A program made the translations under genes and the position numbers. From Dastarcus helophoroides (taxonomy: Eukaryota > Arthropoda > Insecta > Coleoptera > Bothrideridae), in the NCBI GenBank assembly GCA_028583605.1, contig CM053337.1:10140469-10204468 (forward strand): a stretch of DNA of 64,000 nt, in the 5' to 3' direction. Below the pieces are notes generated by a model. That model searched no databases, was not told where the DNA came from, and saw only the letters and a program-made list of their open reading frames with translations. Positions 56,284-64,000 of this stretch are shown piece after piece. Every line of letters starts with the position of its first letter. Within the stretch, counting starts at the first letter, position 1.

Positions 56284-57500
56284 GTTTTTTTAAGAATATA
56301 CACTCTTGATAATTTTGATCACTAAGATTTTGATTCTTTATCCAAATTTGGACTTTCTGGCGGATTTATTTTGAAAAATTTTGATTTTTAATGAACACTT
56401 TTCCTAAAGATTTCAGGTTTTTTTAAATATTTTGACCTTATTTTAAAAATTTCGTATTTCAAGTTTTGACTTGTTTTGAAAATGTTAATTCTTTCACAAT
56501 TTCGACCTTTTTCAAAATTTTCCAATTACTTACTATATTTAGACTTTTTCAAAATTTTTATAAACTTTCGAATTATTTAAAAAATTAGAATTGTAGTTTT
56601 TCATTTTGTATTTATTGAAAATATTGGGTTTTTTGAATTTTTGGAAAATGTTGGTGCACGAAATTTGACACTTTTGTTTTCAAAATTTCGACTTTTTTTC
56701 ATATTTTGTCTTGTTTTGTTGTAAAATGGATCTTTTTTGAGTTAAAAAAAATATTTTGTGTTTTATAAAAATTTGTTTTGAGAACGATTTTTTCGAAAAT
56801 ATTGACACAAAATGTAATTTTTTTAAAATTTGATTTTTTTTGTAAAATTGGTCTTTCTCAAATACTTTTTTGATAACTTCGAACATTTCAAAATTTTCAC
56901 TTTTTTTTGAAAATTTCGACCTTTATTCAAAATTTTAACTAGTTCTCGAAGTTTCAGTTTTTTAAAATTTCGATACTTTTTCTCGAAGTTTCCATTTTAT
57001 GTAAATTTGACTTTTTTGAAAATTTGGAATTTTTTGATACACAAAATTCGACATTTTTTAAAATTTCGACTTTTTTTCCAAATTTTGACTCCTTTTGTTA
57101 TAAATTCGATCTTTTTGAAGTACTATTTTTGAAAACTTTGGGGTTTTTTGAAAATTTTGACCCTTGTTCAAAATTTTGTACCAATATTTCTCGAAATTTT
57201 AAGTTATTACCTTAGAAATTCGACTTTTTGAAAATATCCATTTTGTTTGAAACTTCTACTTTTTCTCGAAACTTCGAATATTTATAAATTTAACTTTATG
57301 TAAAATTCGCCTTTTCCTGAAAATTTTGACTTTTTTTAAAAATCTGGTCCTTTATAGTGAGGATTTTTAAACTTTTAAATGAAAAGTATAAAACAAATTT
57401 AAGAAAATTTTGACTTTTTTAAAAAATTTGGAGTTCTTGACAAAATTTCGAACTTTTCTCAAAATTTCGACTTTTCTTAATAATATTGACTTCTTTTCCA
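56284..57500. repeat. AT-rich array related to hAT-type element 2 interior
   Basis: The order of words at 56690-57200 (GTAAAATTGGTCTTTCTC, TTTTGATAACTTCGAAC, TTAACTAGTTCTCGAAG, GATACACAAAATTCGACA) follows that of the 1079-bp unit at 38661, with more divergence. No hAT ends were found nearby. Confidence 0.7.
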
Positions 57501-58725
57501 ATTCTATTATTTTGAAACACTTCTGAAGCAGAACTTTTAAGTTGATAATCTATAGTAAATACATAAACAAAAATTTTTTGAGAAAAGTCTTACGTACTGT
57601 TTTGGTCTAGTTAATTCCTAAACTTTTTATATTCTGACCTCTGTTATTTTGTAGATATTTTACTCCGAATGGTCAATTCATTAAACTTTTCAGTTTTAGA
57701 GCCATACTGATTGCTTCAGTATGTCCCCAGGGCCAAAATCGTTTGAATTTTCCGGACATCTGGTGACCAGAAACTGAAGTAGGTAATACCCTCTATACGC
57801 TAACAGATGGAGCTAGTGGTACTTTCGAAAGCATAGTCAGCGTTGCCAGATTAACAGAATTGCTACTAAATTTAGTAAAATTTTTGACTTCTGGTAGAAG
57901 ATTTGTTAAATAAAAAATTTGGTGGAATTTTGATTACATTTATTTAGAGGTTAGTTCTCACCTCTTTGGGGGCGGGGGAGGGATACATAGCTGCAACAAA
58001 AATGGACCCGTTTTGGTAATTTGGTCAGAATTTGATTCAGTTTTATTGAATTTATTTGAATTCAAATTTTTATCCTATATTTTTATTTTACGGTTTCGGA
58101 GGGTAAGTAACTTTGTTGCGTTAGAGGTTTAAAGCCACAATAGGGAACTGTGTCACTTTTGAAATAAACAACGCTCGATATGAAATTCAAAGAATTGCTC
58201 CTTATTTCCAAGCTGTTAAACGTTCGGATTTTATGTACTAGAAATAACTAAAATTTATGGACATGTAGAAATTATAAAGCGATTTTTTTTTGTGTCGACC
58301 ACATGACAAATTCAAACAGGATTCGGTGTGTGCAAGGCATTTCAAATTCTCTCCAACCGAGAGAAAATATAAACCAGGGGCAATGGGCTTTAATTAATTT
58401 GCAAGTTCCACTTAAAATCATCGTGACCGTGACTGTGGCGAATTTTTCCAACACCTTAACCCTTTAACGTTTTCTGGGTATAATATTCAATCAGCATAAA
58501 AACAAACAATTGGTTGTGGTTTACATGCATGTATGACTGATTCGAAATAAGTTTCCAATAAAATTTTGTAGAACACCTGTGGAGAAACCCAAGTTTATTA
58601 TCAGCTTTGCCTACATTTTTGTTACTTTTTACTTATTTCAAAATTTCGACTTTTTTAAAATCTTGACTTTAAAAATTCGATATTTCATGAAAAACTTCTG
58701 CTTCTCTTTAAATCTTCTGCTTTTT
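57501..58725. other. Mixed unique sequence
   Basis: Contains CTAACAGATGGAGCTAGTGG (about 57809) and a G-rich stretch, GGGGGCGGGGGAGGG, at 57968-57982. A TTAACCCTTTAACG at 58458 resembles the nearby piggyBac-type left end but has no partner. No gene is recognised. Confidence 0.5.
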
Positions 58726-58729
58726 TTAA

Positions 58730-58955
58730 CCCTTTCGCGACGTGCTATTTTCCTATTTTTAAGTATGCCCATAAAGAGGGCAGTTTTCGAGGTTTACGGA
58801 ATCGTATGGTCTTCGTCGTTATAGGAAAAGTACGATAATCGGCGTCTCTACAAGAATATTGTACTAAATTAAAAATATAATCTGGATAAATACAGTCTTC
58901 GACTATTTGTCACATTTTTTTAACACGGGAATATACGGTCTTCGGAGCGAAAGGA
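58730..58955. mobile_element. piggyBac-type MITE, 226 bp
   Basis: It is flanked on both sides by TTAA (58726-58729 and 58956-58959), the invariant piggyBac target. The left end is CCCTTTCGCGACG; the right end, read inward, is TCCTTTCGCTCCG, imperfect inverted repeats sharing CCTTTCGC. An internal GGTCTTCG motif occurs twice. It has no coding capacity. Confidence 0.7.
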
Positions 58956-60391
58956 TTAATTAAACTTCGAAAATTGCAACTTTTTATAAAAATTTCAGTT
59001 TTTACGCTTCCAATTTTTTTGAGAATGTCGATTTTTTTAAAAAGTTTAAATTTTTATTTAAAAAAAAACGATTTTGTTTCAAAATCAGGACTTATTTTTA
59101 CAGTATTTGCAGTTTTCTTAGATTTTTGACTTTTCCCTAAATTTCGATGTTTTTCAAAATTTTTAATTTCCTAAAATGTCGACTTCGATTTTTCAAAGGT
59201 TAGAATTTTTAGAAAATTTCGACCGTTTTTAAAAATTTTGAAATTTCATTCATTTAAATTTTTAGAAAATTTTGATTTTTTTTTAAATCCCAACTTTATT
59301 GTTAATTTCAACATTTTTTTTCAAATTTTCGATTGCTTTCTCAATCCGGTCTTTTTTCAAAATTTTGAATTTCTTTAAAAACCTTGATTTTTTCCAAATA
59401 TCATTTTTTACTAAGCTTTAAATGTCGCTTTTTTTGGAAAATTTCGATTTTTTAAACTTTTTTCGACTTTTTCGAAACTTGCTATTTTTTTTGAAAACCT
59501 TCATTTTTTTAAAATTGTAAATATATTTATTGAAATTTCGAAATTTTTCTAAATTTTGACTTTTTCGAAAATTTGAAACGTTTTTTAATACATTCTTTTA
59601 ACTTCGAAAGTTTTTGGAAATTCCCCCATTTATTCAATTTTCCAATTTTTTTTTGAAAATTTTGACTTATTTCAAAAATCGCTTTTTTAAGTTCTTTTCC
59701 TTTTCATTTCTTAATTTTATTTATTTTTCATTTTCTTTCATTTGTCAATATTTTGATTTTTTAAATTTATCGGATTTTCTTTTTCAGAATTTCGACCGAT
59801 TTTTTTTTTTAATTTTAACTTTTTATAAATGTCGACATTTCATAGATATTTTCTTTATAATTTCTCCTTTTTTGAAAAATTTGGCTTTTTCACTTTTAGA
59901 TATTCATCTATTTTTTAAATTGTTAAAAAAATCTGTATTTTTATTTTTCAAAAATTTAGATTTTTTAAATTGCGTGGTTTTTTAAGGATTCAATATCTCT
60001 TTTACAATTAAATACGAAATTTTTGCAAATCTTCAATATTTTTGAAAATTGAAACTATTTGAAAATTTTTACTTTTTATGAAAAATTTTGTTTTTTATGA
60101 AAATCTCCATTTTTCAAAATTTTCGGATTAATTCAACATTTTAACATTTTTTGAACATTTTGATTCCAAAATTTTGGCCTTCAAAAATTTGGAATTGTTT
60201 AACATCTCGCATTATTTTAAAAATTTTCGAACTAAAACTTTCGACTGTTTTTCAAAATTTTCGTTATTTTTTAGAATTTGGACTTTTTTTTATCGCTTTA
60301 TCACTTTAGAATTGAATTTTCGATTTTTATTGAAAAAAAGTAAAAGAGTAAATGAGTATCCATTTGAAAGAATTCAAAATCTTCCAAAAGG

Positions 60392-60521
60392 GAATTAGTT
60401 GAAATGTTGAATTTTCAGGAAAGATCCGGAAAAAAGTCGAAATTCTAAAGAAAGCGGAAATTCCCCAAACAGCCAAAATTTCCAAAAAAAAGTCAAAATT
60501 CTGAAAAATATCGAAGCTTTC
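60392..60521 (+). repeat. Direct repeat, first copy (partner 62583-62710)
   Basis: GAATTAGTTGAAATGTTGAA through GGAAATTCCCCAAACAG to ATATCGAAGCTTTC is nearly identical to 62583-62710, 2191 bp downstream. It stands out against the much more diverged array around it. Confidence 0.9.
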
Positions 60522-62388
60522 ATAGAAAGTTAGAACTTCCAAAAAAAAACAACATTTTAAAAACTCGCCAAATTTTCGAAAAAAAGTTTAGATTTTAAAA
60601 AATACCCTGAAATTTAAAAAATATTCGAAATTATGAGAAAATGCCAAGATTTAAAAAAAATGAAGAATTTTCAGTAAAATCTTCTAAAAACCCAAATTTT
60701 CGAAAAGCCTAAATTTTGAATGAAGTCAAAATTACCAAAAGTATCGAAATTTTTGTTAACTAAACTGAATAAAATAAAAAAATTAAAAAATACCAAATAT
60801 TAAAAAGAAATTTAATTAAAAAATGTCGAAGTTTTCAAAAAGAAAAGTTAACATTTAAAAATAAACCCAAAATATTGAAAGTATCGATATTTTGAGAAAA
60901 TAAATGTTTTCAACCAATAAGAGTCCACCACAAAGAATTTTGAAGAGTTCAAATTTTCGAAATAAGTCAAAAATTTTAAAATGCAACAAATGCTTTCAAA
61001 ATATCCGACATTTTAAGAGGAGTCGATTAAAAAAATCAATATTTTGAGATGAAAGCGAAATTTTATAAAAATTGAAAATTTTAAAGCCCAAAATTTTGAA
61101 AAACGACGAATTTTCGAAACATTTCTAATTTTTGACATAAATTTAGGATTTAAAAGAGATTAAACTTTTGAAAAATAATATCAGCATTTTGAAAAGATAT
61201 TGTAAAAATTCTATCTTTTTAAAAAATTCCAAGGTTTTGATAAAATGAAGAAAATTTTTAAAAAATGTTTACACAAGTAGAAATTTTGAAAAATAATTTG
61301 AATTTCAAAAATAATCAAAATTTTAAAATAATATGGAGATTTAAAAAAATGAAGCCTTTTTAGTTAACTTTTCAAAAAAAGTCGAAATTTTCGAAGAGCC
61401 TAAATATTGAAAGAGACTGAAAATTTTCAAAAAATATTACTTTCATAAAAAGTGGAAAAGTAAAAATGGTGAAAAACAAAATTTTGGTTAATTAAAATTT
61501 AAAAAGAAAATAAATGTCATTTTTAAAAAAGTTACAATTTTTGATTGAATTTTTTTTCAAAAGATCGGAATTGAGAATAAAAATCGAAAATTTTATAAAG
61601 CACCCAAAGTGTCAAATAAATTCGATATTTTGCAAAATAGTTCAAAATGTCAGAAAGAGTCTACATTTTAAGAAAATGTCTCGATTTAAACAACTAGAAA
61701 TTTTTGAATAAAGTCGAAATTTTTAGGAAATTAAAAAAATTCCAGTGTTTTCAAAAAAGTTTTTGGAAGTCGAAATGTAAAGAAAAATTAAATTTTAAAA
61801 AAGTAAGAATTTTCGAAGTTCAAATTTGGAAAAGCAGAATTTTTTGAATATAAAATCTACATTTTTAAAAGATAAAATTAGAAAAAACAATTTTTGTTAA
61901 AAGACAGAAAATTTAAAAAGGTCCAAATTTTAAAAGCCGAAAATCTTTTAAAAAACCATCAAAATTTGGGTTTTTGAAGAGAGATTTGGTCGAAATTTCC
62001 TAAAAGAAGTGTAAATTTTGAAATAAAATCGAAATTTTGAAAAAATAGGATTATTTAAAAAACTGGATATTTTAAAAAATCTTCGGTGTCAAGCTTTCTA
62101 AAAAATCTCGAAAGAGATAGATTTTCAAAAGATAGATTTAAAAAAAATTAAAATCATCAGAAAAGTCGAAATTTTCAAAAAGTCGAAATTTTGAAAAAAC
62201 GAAAATTTTAAAAAATGTCCAAATTTTGGACCATTGAAAATCGCATGAAAAAAAATGTTAAAGTGAAAGTTTTGAAAAAGTCGAAATTTTAATAAAAAAT
62301 TCAAAATTTGGAAATAAAATGGGTATCATAGAAAAATTCATTAAAAAAGCTCGACATTTTGATTTTTTTAGAGAAGTTGAAATTTCAG

Positions 62389-62900
62389 AAATTTTAAATG
62401 AAAAAAGTTAAAATGTTTGAAAAATCAAAATTTTCGAAAGGATGAACTGTTCGATAAGTTGAATAATATTAAAAAATATCGAGAGTTTCAGTAAAGCGGA
62501 AGTTTTCAAAATGGGTAAAAATTTTAAAAAATTTAGATCTTCGGAAAAATTAAAACTTTGTAAAGAATTTACATTTTAAAAAGAATTAGTTGAAATGTTG
62601 AATTTTCAGGAAAGATCCGAAAAAAGTCGAAATTCTAAAGAAAGCGGAAATTCCCCAAACAGTCAAAATTTCCAAAAAAAGTCAAAATTTTAAAAAATAT
62701 CGAAGCTTTCGAAAAAAATGAAAAAATGAGAAATTAAAATTTTAGAAATTTTAAATGAAAAAAGTGGAAAAGTTTAAAAAGTCATAACTTTCAAAAAGGT
62801 GAACTGTTCGATAAGTGAATAAGATTGAAAAAGATTCAAAGTTTCAGTTGAAAGTTTTCAAATTGGGCAAAAATTTAAAAAAGTTTGGATCTTCAGAAAA
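62389..62900 (+). repeat. Duplication with 356-bp period
   Basis: GAAATTTTAAATGAAAAAAG starts at 62389 and 62745, and GAACTGTTCGATAAGT follows in both. The second copy of the 60392 repeat (62583-62710) lies between them. Confidence 0.85.
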
Positions 62901-62929
62901 GTCGAAACTTTGTAAAGATTTAAATTTTA

Positions 62930-63040
62930 AAAGTCGAAACTTTGGAAAAAGTCGAAACTTCGGAAAAAGTCGAAACTTTGGAAAAAATCGAAACTTTGGA
63001 AAAAGTCGAAATGTTAGAAAAAGTCGAAATGTTAGAAAAA
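62930..63040 (+). repeat. 18-bp minisatellite
   Basis: AAGTCGAAACTTTGGAAA repeats about six times with one- or two-base changes (TTCGG, ATGTTAG variants), ending in a K/N/R/S-rich open frame that is not a gene. Confidence 0.9.
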
Positions 63041-63319
63041 AACTGAATTTAAAAAGGCAGAAATTTAAACAAGACGATACTTAAAAAATTGATTTACTTA
63101 AATAAATTTAGTGGTCGTGAAATAGTGAATGGGATCGGGTGACATATCACCTAGTTTTTTAAATAAATGTAGCAACCATGACATTTTTGAATAGAGAACG
63201 AAAATACCTCTTGTTGAAACGGTAACTCAAAGGGGGTTGCAACTAGGGATGAAATTTTTGCGATGCAAAATGTCACCTTATAATCTAAAATTGACCTCTC
63301 TCGGGATTTTTCATAAATA

Positions 63320-63418
63320 CCCATGCAACACTAAACGGTATATAAACGTTTTTTTAAGTTAAAATAAACGCAATTTTAATTTAATAAACGTTTATTATAC
63401 TAATCAATGTTGCTTGGG
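63320..63418. mobile_element. 99-bp TA-flanked inverted-repeat element
   Basis: The left end CCCATGCAACA and the right end (read inward) CCCAAGCAACA are inverted, with weaker pairing continuing through TATATAAACGTTT. TA lies at both flanks, consistent with a Tc1/mariner-type MITE, but short TA flanks are expected by chance in AT-rich DNA. Confidence 0.5.
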
Positions 63419-63420
63419 TA

Positions 63421-64000
63421 CGTACAATAACTGAAATATTGAATTTTTTCCATTTGGCTGTTCCACACTGTATAATATCTCGCGCACGCGAGGACTATCG
63501 TCAGACGCTTTAGACTGTTGAGAATCGGAAATGCGGGGCAACGTCAAACTCTCCCCCTGACTTGCAAACCTCGTTCTATACCCACTACTTTGCCCTCAAT
63601 TTAGATAGATTTCAGTATAGACGTGGGGAGAGATGCGAGATGCCCAGCGCAGGTGACAACATCAACATCATTGACAATGTCAGTCAAAAATTTTCGGGGA
63701 GGGCGAACTGGAATTCGTCAAAAGCTAAACTTGTTGACTATTATTGCTTGGTGCGATTAATAGCGCATTTTGTGGACAAAAGTGAAAATGTTATTGAATC
63801 AGTTCTGCGTTAAAGCGAGTGATGCCATATTTAAAAACATTATCGGTTATTTAGCAGCTCTTGAGCGACAACCGAACATTAAATCTTCGGCGCAATTAAT
63901 TATGGGGTAATTTGATACGTTCAATTGAAAACACGTGTTGTCTGTTGGAAACATAATTTTACAGCATTTTGCATCTTATCAAAAACCATCGCATACTTTA
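63421..64000. other. Unique sequence of balanced composition at the window end
   Basis: Array words stop here. An 83-residue plus-strand frame (63562-63813), with an internal start giving MPSAGDNINIIDNV, has normal codon variety but no recognised motif, signal peptide or promoter. It could be an exon of a gene extending beyond the window or chance. Confidence 0.4.

Larger units (their letters stand above)
58960..63100. repeat. AT-rich TTTCGA/GTCGAAATTT array
   Basis: The first half (58960-60300) reads TTTTTGAAAATTTCGAC; from about 60400 the words are in the opposite orientation (GTCGAAATTTTGAAAA). The switch point near 60320-60400 makes the whole block an imperfect giant inverted array. Short direct duplications within are annotated separately. 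No gene is seen. Confidence 0.7.

Noticed and set aside
1..64000. CRISPR array or prokaryotic operon
   Set aside because: Repeats lack regular unique spacers of fixed length, there are no ribosome binding sites or adjacent coding frames, and a spliced gene plus eukaryotic transposons place the sequence in an animal genome.

Overview
This looks like a strongly AT-rich insect chromosome segment, made almost entirely of repeats. A beetle is possible but unproven. The evidence is one small intron-split gene for a tyrosine-rich secreted peptide, a decayed mariner transposase, hAT- and piggyBac-type elements with their target-site duplications (TSDs), a tRNA-derived SINE and a hammerhead ribozyme. 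Most long open frames are not genes. They exist because pyrimidine-only or T/C-rich arrays cannot contain stop codons on one strand.

Layout. 1-0.9 kb: four tandem ~218-bp units. 1.3-5.7 kb: dispersed repeats, a large foldback element and a 103-bp tandem array. 5.7-8.6 kb: a T/C array with a ~274-bp higher-order period. 8.6-10.2 kb: CGGATTA repeats, ACAGGGTGT-ended repeats, a complete hammerhead ribozyme (9693-9757) and a tRNA-headed SINE. 10.2-14.7 kb: mixed sequence with two TATA-box candidates and a 24-bp-stem hairpin. 14.7-19.3 kb: a 4.6-kb polypyrimidine tract, followed by smaller tracts at 24.1-26.3 and 27.4-28.5 kb. 29.0-29.5 kb: the one convincing gene. 29.7-30.1 kb: the mariner fossil.

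From 31.5 to 53.1 kb lie three large non-autonomous hAT-type elements: 31555-36617, 38386-47721 and 48677-53128. Each has short terminal inverted repeats and an 8-bp TSD. Each is filled with degenerate TTTCGA/TCGAAA minisatellite instead of a transposase gene. The third splits an older repeat. The second carries a 182-bp insertion whose empty site is preserved in the first. 53.8-56.3 kb is an abnormal homopolymer-run block that may be a consensus artefact. 56.3-63.1 kb is more AT-rich array plus a small piggyBac-type element. The last ~600 bases are ordinary unique sequence.

No gene cluster or operon is present. What holds the window together is mobile elements and the arrays they carry.
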